Assembly: GCA_022577435.1 (NCBI GenBank)
Contig: JAKOON010000002.1
Location: 3,934,501-3,998,500, forward strand
Source of the DNA: Embiotoca jacksoni
Lineage: Eukaryota; Chordata; Actinopteri; Embiotocidae
Direction of reading: 5' to 3'
Length of the DNA stretch: 64,000 nt
Shown: piece by piece, positions 1 to 10,245 of the stretch
Layout: each line of letters begins with the position of its first letter
How positions within the stretch are numbered: the first letter of the stretch is position 1
Translations under genes and position numbers: made by a program
The notes under the pieces: model-generated
Database searches by the model: none
Seen by the model: the letters and a program-made list of their open reading frames with translations, nothing else
Told to the model about the DNA's origin: nothing

Positions 1-296
1 AATTGCTGCACAGTGTTATTTTTAACCGGTTTTATTCAAATTTGTTAAGGACTACTTTTATCTGTAGATTTGGTGCACTTTTATATTGGATCAACATTAC
101 CACTGGCCACTGTTCATATGTGATGAAAGAACATAAAGCTCGAGTGCAATTGTAAGCATGAGATCAATGGTTCTAATGGTATTTGGACAATAACGGAGCT
201 CTGTCGCACAGACATACGATCAAAGACCGATGTCAAATTCCAAATTCAAAACAAATTGATCAGGAGTGACAGACACTCTGAATCCATCTCTCAATG

Positions 297-305
297 AAAG
301 GATAT
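297..305 (-). other. U12-type (AT-AC) 5' splice site of CTNNBL1 intron 4
   Basis: The minus strand reads ACAG|ATATCCTTT directly at the place where homology to CTNNBL1 stops. ATATCCTTT is the canonical donor of minor-spliceosome (U12-dependent) AT-AC introns. The phase-1 position fits the mammalian protein (NTD-VSI), where G completes Asp. The AC acceptor and the TCCTTAAC-type branch site would lie left of the window. Confidence 0.88.
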
Positions 306-445
306 CTGTGTTTTCATGACTGAGGAGGCCCAGCAGTGAGTGGACGGCATTAAGCTCCACCAGCAGGTGGTAGAGATCTGGCATTGTGGCGATAACGTGC
401 ATTTCCTGGATGATGTCGTTCAGATCCAGCTCTGACTCCATGAAT
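306..445 (-). CDS. ctnnbl1: CTNNBL1 coding exon 4
   Basis: 140 bases, entering after a CCAG acceptor with a T-rich tract and completing the split lysine. It encodes KFMESELDLNDIIQEMHVIA through LVELNAVHSLLGLLSHENT. It ends in phase 1 after the first base of an Asp codon. There is no GT donor at this point: the next nine bases are ATATCCTTT, so the reading that continues to 220 is intron sequence. Confidence 0.92.
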
Positions 446-3440
446 CTGGTTTAAAAAAAAGAAAAAGAATGTGGATCGCATGTTAGTGTTCTGTTTTCCT
501 TTCTTTCAAGTTAGATCATATTGGAGGTAGTTTGGCAGTTTTTGGATTAATTGTTCAGAAATATTGCAATTAGCTGATATTGAGGCACACAGTATAAATT
601 CACCATAAAATGTTTTACACATTTCTAGAAGTCCACATGAATTTTTGCTTAATTGACATAACATTGGTTATATAACAGGTTTTAATTAACCCTTCAAACT
701 CCACCAATAAAGTGAAACAGTGTGGTAAGTAATGAGCTTACTTCTCTGGACTGTCCGGGAACTTAATCCTCAGTTCCTGGTTTTTGTACGACCTTTTCTC
801 AAAGGTCAAGATCATTTTTTTCACTGAGCTCTCATCGACCGGCTCTGCCTGGTTGATTAGTACAATAGGCGAGGAGAAGGGAGGAAAAGATGGAAAAGGG
901 AAGATAAGGTGAGAGGGGAAAAGTATTTTATTGAAGCAGCTTCTGCCATAACAAAGTCTAAGTCACCATAGTTACATAAGTGGAACACAGCGACCAGAAA
1001 TATTGTTCAATCAGAATCAGAAATGTGACTGCATCATCTCACTTAAAAGGAAACATGTTTGACCCCCTGATGGCTGTAAAGTGCTCCAGAGATAATGACA
1101 GGTTAGGACACTACAACTGTCTGACATTATGGAACAGTGCAGCTCTTTGCTGTGAGTAGCTCTTGACCATGTGAATCTTTGAAAAGGCTGCAATGTGGGA
1201 GAACAGGATAATAGATGTGCAGTTTTCTACTGCACCACACAATGAGGCAACACTGGCACTGACACTCACATCGAAACCTTCCTGAAGCAGATGTTTCTCA
1301 CTAATTTTGGTTCTGAATACTTTGCCTTTGCACTGAAGTAATGCCAACACAGAGGAGAAGGTTTTTCTGGTTTCATTATGGAACATGCTACCGTTCATCC
1401 GATCTATTTACATTTTATCATTCGGTTTGCAGTGGAGATGATTTTGTGTTAATAAAAAGGCCAACTGAGTGTTTTTTCAGCTTGATATTGTTGCTGTGAC
1501 CCTCAATGATCTCCACTGGCTCTCAAACTTGTAAGTGAAAACACAAGCGGTCCAAGCTGACCAATCCCACTTCTTATTGTGTCCTCGTGGTATCTCCTCC
1601 ACCACACAGCAGATATGTAGTTTCATTTTGAGGAGCCACACATTGGCTACGAAATCAGAGCTTCAGTACATATACACACAACCTGCTGAATGTAGCACTG
1701 GCTCCTTGATGCAGGCGTATAAATCCAACTCTAGAATGCCCAGAATGCAATGGGAACAACGCAAACATGATTGCAATATTGCAACACGTCTTGAATTTCC
1801 CACTGATGTATGATTACTTATTTAGTTTAGATAAACTTCAAAACAAGGCAACTAAGATAAGAAACACTATTGTCATACGCCGTAAATAAAATCAATCTAT
1901 TTTGAGTTATAAACAATATGTGAAGCACACGTTTGTTCTTTCAAAAATAAAGTTTGAGGTGGATAATGTGTGATGAATCGCTAAGTGTTGACAACTCAGT
2001 CTCATTGAATACTTGAACCAAGATACAGAGAAGCCGATAACTAATTGTGTTTCACTTTGCTGGTGAACCACTGAGGATTAAGGGATGAAGCATGTTTAAA
2101 TAAAAGCTCCAGATTGTTTCTGCTGAACAGAGATGAAACTTCAAAGAAAAGATATTACAGCTCTGTAATAATTATGAAATAATTTCCTCTACCTCAGGTT
2201 CTTCTTCATCCTGATCCATCAGTTTCTCCAGGATCTTCTTCTTGTCCGCAGTCATATCCTCCATCTCAACACCTCCTTCTATTCCCAATGCTGCTTCCCG
2301 GTATCTGGCCAGCTCCCTGGCTCCCTTCTGTTGCTTCCCTCCTCTGGAGTCCTCATCTCCTCCTGCTGCTCCCCCATCCTCCTCCCTGGGACGCTTTGCT
2401 CCTCGATCAGGCTGCAACACGAAAAGAGATGGTGAAATGTAATGATGTGGTATATACACTGATCAGCCCATATTATTAAAACCGCTGGAAGATGAGGCAT
2501 CAAGTACAGAACAACAACCCAGCTATAAATCCTGCCTTCATAAGGATTGTAATGCTCAGTTGATAATACATTTGATTGACAGAGATGTTGAGTTATTTCG
2601 ATGGCAAAGCGTTCAGCTTTAGAGAAAGGCATAAATGTAAATGTGACCACTTTGTAATCAATGGCATTTTGAACAGTAACTGTAAATTAATGACATATTT
2701 AATTCTCAGTAATTGATTACAATTACATTTATTTTGTAATTTAAAAATGTAACTCCGTTCTATGCAACTAGTTACTGCCCGTAGCACATTTATATAAATA
2801 GATAAATATTTGTAAATGACTGTGGTGTAGTACATACTCGATAATAGATTAATTATATACTGAATGTGAAACATCTTCAAGAAACGTGACTAGATCCAAA
2901 CATTGAAGCCTCGTATGGAAACACTGAAGCCTCGTATGGAAACACTGAAGCTTCATATGGAAACATTGAAGCCTCATATGGAAACATTGAAGCTTCATAT
3001 GGAAACATTGAAGCCTCATATGGAAACACTGCATCAGGATGTTTTAAAATGAATGAATACTAACGATTGGTGTGAACAATAAGTCTTGTATAACAAACGC
3101 AACCACATCAACTAAATGGGCTTTTACGACAACGGCATACCAGTTAAGAGACGTCAATCAAACGGTCTGTCTTTTGACAAACAATGCCATTAAAGCTGTA
3201 CGTCTCCGTTTGTACAACCAGACAGGCAGCTCCACGACGGTGACGGTTAACTCACGGGGTAAACAAAACAGTAAACAAGAAGCAGAAACTAAACTCGGTC
3301 TGCTGTGTGACTGGGAGCGGCTGCGCGGCACGCAACTAAGCGAACGAGCTAAGTTCATGCTAGCTCAGTTAGCCTCCTCTTCACGTTAAAGGGCGGGATG
3401 AACTCTGTACCTGATAGTTCAGCAGCTCTCCGACATCCAT
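306..3440 (-). CDS. ctnnbl1: CTNNBL1 (beta-catenin-like protein 1), 5' part of gene, coding exons 1-4
   Basis: CTNNBL1 is a nuclear armadillo-like protein that associates with the spliceosome through CDC5L of the PRP19 complex. Four exons on the minus strand (3411-3440, 2193-2411, 742-848, 306-445) join in frame, with phases 0, 0, 2, then 1 after exon 4. The product starts MDVGELLNYQ, followed by PDRGAKRPREED with the basic KRPR cluster (nuclear localisation signal), an acidic stretch, then VDESSVKKMILTFEKRSYK and FMESELDLNDIIQEMHVIAT. These closely match the N-terminal region of the vertebrate protein from memory. The 30-base first exon, its start codon and the splice sites are read directly from the sequence. 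The armadillo repeats and C-terminus lie beyond the left edge, so the gene is partial because of the window and not because of damage. No stop or frameshift was seen. Identification is very secure. Confidence 0.96.
446..741 (-). other. CTNNBL1 intron 3 (296 bases)
   Basis: Ordinary GT-AG intron with a GTAAGC donor and a T-rich tract before CCAG. Nothing else is recognised in it. Confidence 0.85.
742..848 (-). CDS. ctnnbl1: CTNNBL1 coding exon 3
   Basis: 107 bases, entering in phase 0 and leaving in phase 2 at a GTAAGC donor. It encodes AEPVDESSVKKMILTFEKRS and then YKNQELRIKFPDSPE, with a split lysine codon. The acceptor is preceded by a long pyrimidine tract and a TACTAAT branch-like sequence. 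Three AG dinucleotides lie close together at the acceptor (CCAG, GCAG, AGAG). The phase of exon 2 selects the first, which makes the exon start at 848. Confidence 0.92.
849..2192 (-). other. CTNNBL1 intron 2 (1344 bases)
   Basis: GTAGAG donor at the right, and a strong pyrimidine tract (about 860-890) with TACTAAT before the acceptor. Small ORFs of about 95 codons inside it (1111-1398, 1535-1813) resemble nothing known to me and look like chance. No recognised repeat or gene. Confidence 0.8.
2193..2411 (-). CDS. ctnnbl1: CTNNBL1 coding exon 2
   Basis: 73 codons, phase 0 at both ends, with a TTGCAG acceptor and a GTAGAG donor. It encodes the KRPR basic motif, a low-complexity Gly/Ala/Asp segment (GGAAGGDED) and an acidic tail (MDQDEEEPE). 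The Gly/Ala-rich insert appears less conserved than the rest, as expected of a disordered N-terminus. The ORF that runs on past 2193 (VEEIIS) is intronic. Confidence 0.93.
2452..2505 (+). mobile_element. Fragment of a Tc1-like transposon terminus
   Basis: The stretch containing TATACACTGATCAGCC, then ATTAAAACC and a degenerate tail, matches the terminal inverted repeat of a very common fish Tc1 family (CACTGATCAGCCATAACATT from memory). The rest of the element is absent or unrecognisable. It lies in CTNNBL1 intron 1, just upstream of exon 2. A body fragment of the same family is seen at 23770-24690. Confidence 0.6.
2901..3032 (+). repeat. 21-bp minisatellite, six copies, in CTNNBL1 intron 1
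   Basis: Six consecutive 21-base units start at 2901, 2922, 2943, 2964, 2985 and 3006, and a partial seventh follows. Each contains GAAGCYTCRTATGGAAACAY. Units differ at only a few positions (C/T and G/A), with partly alternating subtypes from the third unit on. Translation of the minus strand gives a spurious repetitive peptide (LQCFHMR/K), which is not a gene. Confidence 0.93.
3411..3440 (-). CDS. ctnnbl1: CTNNBL1 coding exon 1
   Basis: Ten codons (MDVGELLNYQ), ending in phase 0 at a GTACAG donor. The start codon lies on the minus strand at 3440-3438, and the N-terminus resembles the mammalian MDVGELLSYQ. The exon is too short to appear as an ORF and was found by looking for the start that precedes PDRGAKRP. 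Confidence 0.93.
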
Positions 3441-3600
3441 TTCTCCACGTCAGAAGCCGAAAACCGTGAGACTGTTTTTGTTTGGAGATTTGAAAGACGA
3501 GCCTGCACAGATTAAGTTAGCTACTCAGCTAACAACAAGTTCCCAACGTACACATGCTTGCCGTAAAACAGTCCTGTTCGTCGTCGTAGCAACGGACTGA
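3441..3600 (-). promoter_or_regulatory. CTNNBL1 5' UTR and presumed core promoter
   Basis: Only about 160 bases separate the start codon from the LINE end, so part of the promoter and the 5' UTR should lie here, assuming no upstream non-coding exon. No TATA box is evident. A TGACGTGG sequence (CRE/E-box-like) sits a few bases upstream of the ATG, and a GTTGCTACG (RFX half-site-like) motif lies near 3590. CpG is more frequent here and in the start of intron 1 than in the surrounding DNA. The motifs are suggestive only. Confidence 0.5.
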
Positions 3601-4146
3601 TTCTTCTTCTTCTACGTTTTATGGCGGATGGCATCCAGCGAAAGGCGCATTACCGCCACCTACTGTATAGGAGTGTGGACCGGCGTTATCTATCCACTTA
3701 CAAACAAACAGAAATAAATGTATAAATTAAAAACAACAACAACAAAACTAAAATATAGGTTGAACCAATTCAGTGAACTAAATTATTTTACTCAATCGTA
3801 TTTCTTTCAAGTATTGCAATACACTCCCTGCCCCGAAAGTTAATGCATCTTTTAGATTAAGTTCCTCAACTCCCATCTTCCTCTTTAACCTGTCTCGTTC
3901 TAGTGTTAATTTCTGGCTATGACAAACGATATGATCTACAGATTCTGGTATTTTGCAGTACTCACATTGTCATGTTGGGTGTTTATTTATTAATTGCATT
4001 GTTTTGTTCAGCCTTGTGTGTCCAACCTTAAGTCTGGTTAAAATGTTTTCTTCCATGGTGCTTCTTTTGGATGTCCTCCCTTTGCCAGCTTCTCTCTAAA
4101 TAGCATAAAGGTGTCTTCCTGTGTCTCCCGAGTCCCAATTTAGCTC

Positions 4147-4542
4147 TCATTCTTTAACAATGTTTATTTGGATTATTGATTTAGCTTTTGCTTTGCTGAA
4201 TAAAATGTCTGTACTGTGCTGACACTCCAAAGCTTGTTTTGCTAATTTATCTGCTCTTTCATTTCCTTTTATCCCTTTGTGTGCCGGCACCCACAAAAAT
4301 GATACTAAAATACCCAAATGTTTAAATTGGAACATTGTTTTATATATTTCATTGATTAAATCCTGCCTGCTTTGAGGTGTGAATGATTGTAATGACAATA
4401 ATGCTAAACTGGAATCTGTACAGATAATGACCCTTCTGATCTGAACCTCTTCCACCCACGGCAGTGCTGTTAAAATGGCCAACGTCTCAACTGTATAAAC
4501 AGATAGATTGTCTGATGTTCTCCTTTTGACTGCATATTGCAA
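4147..4542 (-). pseudogene. RNase H domain of the I-type LINE
   Basis: A 131-codon open stretch contains VYTVETLAILTAL, ICTDSSLALLSLQ and WVPAHKGIKGNERADKLAKQ. These are the conserved Glu, Asp and His/Asn/Asp blocks of LINE-encoded RNase H (removal of RNA from the RNA-DNA hybrid during retrotransposition). It is the best preserved part of this dead element. Confidence 0.88.
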
Positions 4543-5463
4543 AGTTGGTATGGTGACCGCAAAACAGTTCTACATGTATTAGGATCTTTAGATCCATCCG
4601 TCTATACTGGGGTAAATGATTGATATGTCGTCTGTAGTCTATCCTCAACCATTCCTGCAATATTACCTAGATCTTTAAGTACTTGGTTTTTTTTCCAACA
4701 AACAATTATCAATTGACACTGAGGGAAATAGACATGGTGGTGTTGCTGATAACGGTACTGTAGGGGTGAATATTATCTGATTTAATGACATGTCTCTGGC
4801 TAATTTTTCACTGCTCCATGCAAAACAGTCCTGTTTGGCCCTTTCTCTTTACCAACATGGGAGAAGCACCTTTGTGGTTGATGATTATCTCCAAAATGTC
4901 CTTGAAGATTGCCCCAGTAGTTCATGGTTAAGAGCTTGCGTCTCAAATGCAGCTGCATTTCACCCACCTCTACCTGGAGAGCAGACACAGGACTTGTTTG
5001 AAAAGCACCAAAACAGAGTCTCAGAGCTTGGGATTGCACCACTTCCACCGTCTTTGATTAAGTTTTTGTAGCTGATCCAAATACAACACAGCCATAATCA
5101 AGGACTGATCTCATCAGATCTATACAAATATGTTTAATTGCAGATCTGCTGGCTCCCCATTCTGATCCTGTTGGACACCTCATTACATTTGAAATCGTTT
5201 TACATTTGATAACTATCCTTTGAATATGATCATTCCATGTTCATTTATCATTGAACCACACCTAAAAATGTAAAAACTTTCACGTGTTCAATCTTTTGTC
5301 CATACATCTTTATCTGGGCATCAACTCCTCTCTTTATTGTAAACGTGGCTGTTTTAGTTTTTTTCCAAAGACAACCTGAATCACCATGTGGTTTCTTTCT
5401 AACACATTCACAGCCTCTTGAACTTTACCTTTGATATTGTTTATGTTCTTTCCCCTCTTCCAC

Positions 5464-6051
5464 AGTGCCCCATCATCAGCAAAAAGGGATCATCCAATAT
5501 CACCCTGAACTTGAGCGAAAACATAATTTATCATGATGGAAAACAGTATCGGACGAATGACACTTCCCTGAGGTATACCATTCTCTACTGGGTATCTTCT
5601 AAATAGTGCTGTCCCACTTCTGACTTGAATGAATCTGTTAAATAAAAAGTATTTAATCCAATTATGCTCTGCCACCTATTCCTATCATATTTAATTTAAT
5701 CAACAATCCCTCCTTCACAGCCATTACTGACTCCTTATTCACTTGAGCTTTTTAAATTCATGTTTCCAAACAAATAACTGGGTCCATAGTTCCTCTACCT
5801 TTCCGAAATCCATTTTGATGAGGTGTTATAATTCCCCTCGTTTCCATGTCAAATGTTAATCTGTTTGTAATCATTCTATCCATAATCTTACCTACATGAG
5901 ATATTCGTGCTATTGGTCTATAATTCATTGGATTTGATGAGTACTTGCCTGGTTTCCTGATTGGGATAATCATAGCTTCTTTCCAAAAACTAGGTAGTCT
6001 CCCCACTTCCCAAATCTTATTATAAAAACATAACAATTTACAAAATGCCAA
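5464..6051 (-). pseudogene. Reverse transcriptase domain of the I-type LINE (broken)
   Basis: Two frames carry the domain. At 6051-5758 are the N-terminal motifs (WKEAMIIPIRKPGK, YRPIARISHVGKI, HQNGFRKGRGT). At 5675-5464 are the palm motifs (GIPQGSVIRPILFSI and FADDGALWKRGKN). A TGA codon falls three residues before FADD, and about 80 bases between the two blocks lack clean coding sequence. Confidence 0.88.
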
Positions 6052-6104
6052 ACTACCTTAAATGCTTTAGCATTATGTAACAAATTTCATCCTTCCTTGG
6101 CGAT

Positions 6105-6790
6105 GTAAAGCCACCTGTAGCACCAAATCACAACATAGCCTGATTTATCACAGGGCACGTAACACAGTAAAGTTCTTACAACATTAGGAACCCAACCATT
6201 TAATTTGCACATGAGCAACAGCTGGAAGGAAAAACCTTTTAACAGCAAGAGAATGCATTGCACATGAATGCATGGAGAGTGAAAGACAGAGAGGGGGGGA
6301 GAGGAGCTAGTGCATCATGGAATGTCATCCAGCAGCCTATAAGCCTATGACAGCATAACTATGTGATGAATAAAGTCACCTGAAGAAGCCCTAGCTTTAA
6401 ACTTTCTCAAATAGTAAAGTTTAAGCCCAATTGTAGAGGATGTCTCTGCTTCCTGAACCCCAACTCATTCCACATGAGAGGGGCCTGAACGCTGAAAGCT
6501 TTGCCTCCCACTCTACTTTTGAAAACTCACAGGAACCACAACAAGGCCTGTACTCTGAAAACGAACGGCTCTGTTGGAATAATATCGCACTATAAGATCT
6601 AAGATGCAGCCTCGTTATTGAGAGCTTTGTAAATTAGGATGCGGATTTTGAATTATATTCTTAATTCTACTGGAATCCAGTAAAAAGAAGCTTAAATGGG
6701 AGAAATATGATCTCTCTTGATCTCCCCATAGTATTCTCCCTTCAGCATTTTAAATCAACTGCAGGCTTTTTAAAGTCAGAGGCATACTGA
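6105..6790 (+). repeat. High-copy teleost interspersed repeat, degenerate copy
   Basis: The sequence runs from CACCAAATCACAACATAGCC through AGCAACAGCTGGAAGGAAAA and CTTTGCCTCCCACTCTACTT to GAGAGCTTTGTAAATTAGGA and AAATGGGAGAAATATGATCT. I recognise it as a non-coding repeat abundant in many fish genomes and transcripts. I cannot name the family. Related pieces are seen at 15985-16200 (first part) and 13030-13430 (last part). Confidence 0.7.
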
Positions 6791-7655
6791 TTAAAGGCTG
6801 TGATTATATTGTATTATAATACAATACTCAAATAATATGTGTATGGGTATTTAAAATTGGCTTCATATCAACATTAACATGCTACTTGCATGTATATTCA
6901 CCAATAGTTTAAAAAATATATAATAATATAAACTAGTTTTCTGAAATTGGCAATTCAGCAAAAATTTGAATTTTACTTTTGAAACTTTAAGTGCATTTTA
7001 TTGATTCTATAATGTGATTATCTTTGTTCTTACTTCATGAAATATGCACATGCAGTTGGATCACTAATCAACTACTTGATCCAGCACTGGTAATACATCT
7101 TGACAAAAACATGTTTTCCCCTCGACAGAATCCTTTGGGCTCACTCCCCAATTCTGAAATAAGCCCCGTTAATGATATGCAAAATTAGACATGAATGTTT
7201 CCTCATCAGACCTCGCACATGAAATCCTGGTCTTATAGGCTCAATTTCGCTTTATTCATAACAGGAGAGCTTTATATGCCAAGCTGGCTCCTCTGGTCCA
7301 GACAGGCAGAAAATCACCTTTTCAATAAGCATCATTGGGAAAAGTATGAGTGGTGCATGGTGCAGACGCCTCCATTGCTACTCCAGTCTCTGGCCAGCGA
7401 TCTGTGACAGCAAAGCAATAGAAACAGCATTTAAAAGGAAGGCCAGTGCAAAGCAGTCGAGCCTGGCAGAAGCACTTGATCAAAGGAAAGAGAGAGAAAC
7501 CGGGTTAAAGGGAATAAGAGGGAGCAAGAGGGGTGAAAGAAGAAATTTATATGGAAATCCCATGGCTGGAGAGAGAATTTCAGATGAATACAAAGCTTTG
7601 ATTGAGCAAACTGCAGAGAACTCCTTTCATGAGGTTGACAAGTGATTCAGGGCTA

Positions 7656-7696
<41 letters not shown>

Positions 7697-8649
7697 AAGA
7701 TACTTCTAATTATGATGCTAGAATTAGTCTAAATGTTGAGTGTATTTTCACAACATACTGTATATACTTATGAGAGGTTTTGTGTGAAACCAGGATTATG
7801 ATTACCTGTTGTGTTGCTGACAGATGGATGGACAGCCATTGTGTGAATGAAACCAATGACATTCAGACACATGTTCATCTGATGTGGACAAGCCTGAATG
7901 GCAAAAGACAAGGTCCAAAGTAAAACATCAAGTAATAGTCCAACCATGAAATAGCACATTTTGTACACAGGGGAGATTTAATGTGCTTTCCAGAAATGTC
8001 CAACAGATGATTTCCAAGCTATCAATGAGTTAAATTAACTGTAAGAAAAGTTATATTTCTTTGAGTCTTTTCCACAGACTACATGTTAACCTGTCACTGT
8101 ACAAAAAGCACAGCTATAATGGATAAAATGATTGATAGCTGGATTCTATCTGGCCTCAGTTACAGCATCCATGCTGGCTCACTGTTACGTTAAAACTGTC
8201 TTGACTTACTAGAACATATAGACAGAACACCAACAGCCATTGTTACTGTTAAAGCAATGAAATTGGCCTAAAACATGTATTATTAAATATTGTGAGAACA
8301 TTAGAAAAAGATAAATAAAACAGAATATAATCATATACAACACAATTATATAAAAAGAGAAGAGATTAAAAATGGTATAGAATATCAAAGTGCTCATTCA
8401 GTGAATATAGAATGCAGTGGTGCAAAACAAAAAACAAATAGCTTTATTTTTCTCAGACCACTCAAAACTCTATTAAGCAGAACTAAAGTGTTCGATATCT
8501 GTACAATGGGATCCAAAGATCTGATATAGTGAAAACACATATGTTTTGCATTTGTTTTAAAATTAAAACAAGATTTTCCAGAACAAATGATATTAGTTTA
8601 ACAAAAGTTGAATCTTGGAAAAAATAATTTCAGAAGATGTTATTAGTTT
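6791..8649. other. Intergenic DNA, no gene recognised
   Basis: AT-rich sequence with short ORFs only (60-99 codons at 7195-7645, 7768-7968 and 8209-8397), none resembling a known protein. It contains a 30-base poly-A run (annotated separately). Confidence 0.6.
7662..7691 (+). repeat. Poly-A run of 30
   Basis: Thirty consecutive A. It could be the tail of an old retrocopy, but the upstream 400 bases (7195-7645) match no gene I know, and no target duplication was found. Confidence 0.9.
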
Positions 8650-9560
8650 GTCTCTCCTTTTCCTTAATGACAGCAGCAGTGGAGTTGCATGGAAGAGACC
8701 TGATGTCATCCAAGCAGGATCTGACAATGTTCAAAACAGTTTCGTGTGACACCGGGAATGTTTGGCTTTTTTTGTGTGTTCAAGTACCTCATCAAGTTCA
8801 GTAGTGGTTGAGGTCAAGTGACTGAGGAGGACAGACCATAATGGTCGGCAGGCTTTGGTCTTTCTTTGGTCTTCAAGTAGTTCTTCAAAGCTTTGAGGTG
8901 TGTTTGGACTCATTATCCTGCTGCAGTGTGAATGCTTCCACTCAAAAAACAAACCATAAGGTGGAACGTGTTGGTGAAAAACTGAGAGCTACTACCTCTC
9001 AGTCAGACTTTAACCACAGCGAAGGCTGAAGCTGTGAGCAACAGGTGGGCAAAGCCAAGCTAAGGTAAAACACCACCTGACTGTAATATTACCACCACCA
9101 TGTTTCACTGAGGGTTTGACACACCGTCTCGTCTCCTTACATCCACCCCTCTGTTCCTGTCACTAATCTCCAACTTTGATTCATCAATAAATGGGACTTT
9201 TCCCATCCTTAACTGTGAAAAGCTGGTATTTTTTCAGCGCACTCCAAGTGATTGTTCCAGTTTCCCCTTCCAAGAAGTGGCATAGAGACTCATCCTCTTT
9301 CATCCAGCTTTCTTCAGACAATACATTTGCTGATTGGAGTCCTGTGCTTTTAATTTATCAAGATCTATATTTCTAATGAAGCTGTTTTTCTGCCTCTGAG
9401 TGAACAAAGCTTGATGTATTGATCTTCTGATGGTGAGCTAACTTTTGGTCTGCCTGGTCGTGCGTTGGATACAACTGATCCAGTTTCCATAAAGAGTTTT
9501 ACAGCTCCATGCACTGCCCTCTTGGAAACCTTCAGTCTAGGCATGATTTGAATGTTGAGA
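8650..9560 (-). mobile_element. Tc1-like transposon with dead transposase
   Basis: The minus strand gives a degenerate Tc1/mariner transposase. The N-terminal helix-turn-helix (MPRLKVSKRAVHGAVKLFME, then TGSVVSNARPGRPKVSSPSE) reads from about 9543. Then come a stop, pieces around FIDESKLEI (about 9180-9200), VKHGGGNITV (about 9095-9120), and a catalytic-region remnant (about 8780-8950: QDNE-like, then the LTSTTTELDEVLEHTKK stretch in place of DLNPIE-LW). Tc1 transposases cut and paste DNA at TA sites using a DDE triad. Here stops and frameshifts destroy the gene. Terminal inverted repeats were not delimited. Confidence 0.85.
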
Positions 9561-10245
9561 AAGCCCCTTTTTACTCAGAACAACAATCTGACTTCTCACA
9601 CTTTCTATTTCTTCTGATGTCATGTTTCCTACTATCAAAATGCAACTTAATAAGTAATTTTCTGCTAGAAAATTGTGACACAGCCATATTTCTAACACAT
9701 GAACAGTAGTTACAAGTTGATTTACTTGTACAAGCCTCTGATGGGTTGATCATCATCATCATAGATCATCATCTACCCATCAGGTATCTGAATGCTGCTT
9801 CAATGAAAGGATACATGTCAAGGAAATTTGACCTTTTGTCCAAAGGAGTTAATTCTGGTTGGTGAGACAAATGTCCTTTAATTTGACCTCAAAATAGAGC
9901 AGAAACCTTAAAGTGTCCTCTTCATTTTATATGCAATGACTTCTTGTGTGTTTACATGTTTCTAAATCATCAAACTTTCTGATTATTTCCAGGTTTACAT
10001 GAAAATATGCCACATTTTGTATGTGTTCTCAGACAGTCTGCTTTTCTGTTATTACACGTTTAATAATGTCTATTTTTACCACAAAGTCTTTGTTTATCAA
10101 TCAAGCGACAAGTCAGGTTCAATCTCTGCTTAAATTTTAAATCAAAGCAACTTTACTTAAAAGATACACACTCAACAGATTAGACTAAAATTCTTACTAA
10201 AGTGATTTACAACCAGTAACAGAATGTTGAAGTCATTGGTATTAA
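9561..10245. other. Intergenic DNA, no gene recognised
   Basis: No recognisable gene or repeat apart from a short ATC-rich stretch near 9750-9775. Confidence 0.55.

Larger units (their letters stand above)
3601..6055 (-). mobile_element. 5'-truncated LINE retrotransposon, I/Nimb type with RNase H
   Basis: On the minus strand the order is reverse transcriptase, connection region, RNase H, a cysteine/histidine-rich segment, then a 3' end with a GAA repeat (GTAGAAGAAGAAGAA at 3601-3614). That architecture is typical of the I superfamily, including fish Nimb elements. Seen directly: YRPIARISHVGKIMDRMI and GIPQGSVIRPILFSI (RT), FADDGALWKRG (RT catalytic centre, about 5473-5484), WVPAHKGIKGNERADKLAKQ (RNase H), and CEYCKIPESVDHIVCH (about 3900-3980). 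ORF1 and the endonuclease are missing, so the copy is 5' truncated. Frameshifts and stops, including one just before FADD, show it is dead. It lies on the same strand as CTNNBL1 with its 3' end facing the gene. Confidence 0.9.

Noticed and set aside
220..305. C-terminal extension of the 73-codon ORF (ILSLRDGF and on)
   Set aside because: It departs from CTNNBL1 exactly at the AT-AC donor and is intron read-through.
2901..3032. CRISPR-like array
   Set aside because: The 21-base units are contiguous with no unique spacers, in a vertebrate intron; it is a minisatellite.
7195..7691. Processed retrocopy ending in A30
   Set aside because: The upstream sequence matches no gene I know and no target duplication was visible; kept only as a poly-A run.
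10110..10130. tRNA-like B box (GGTTCAATC)
   Set aside because: Mismatches the B-box consensus, and no A box or clover-leaf could be built around it.
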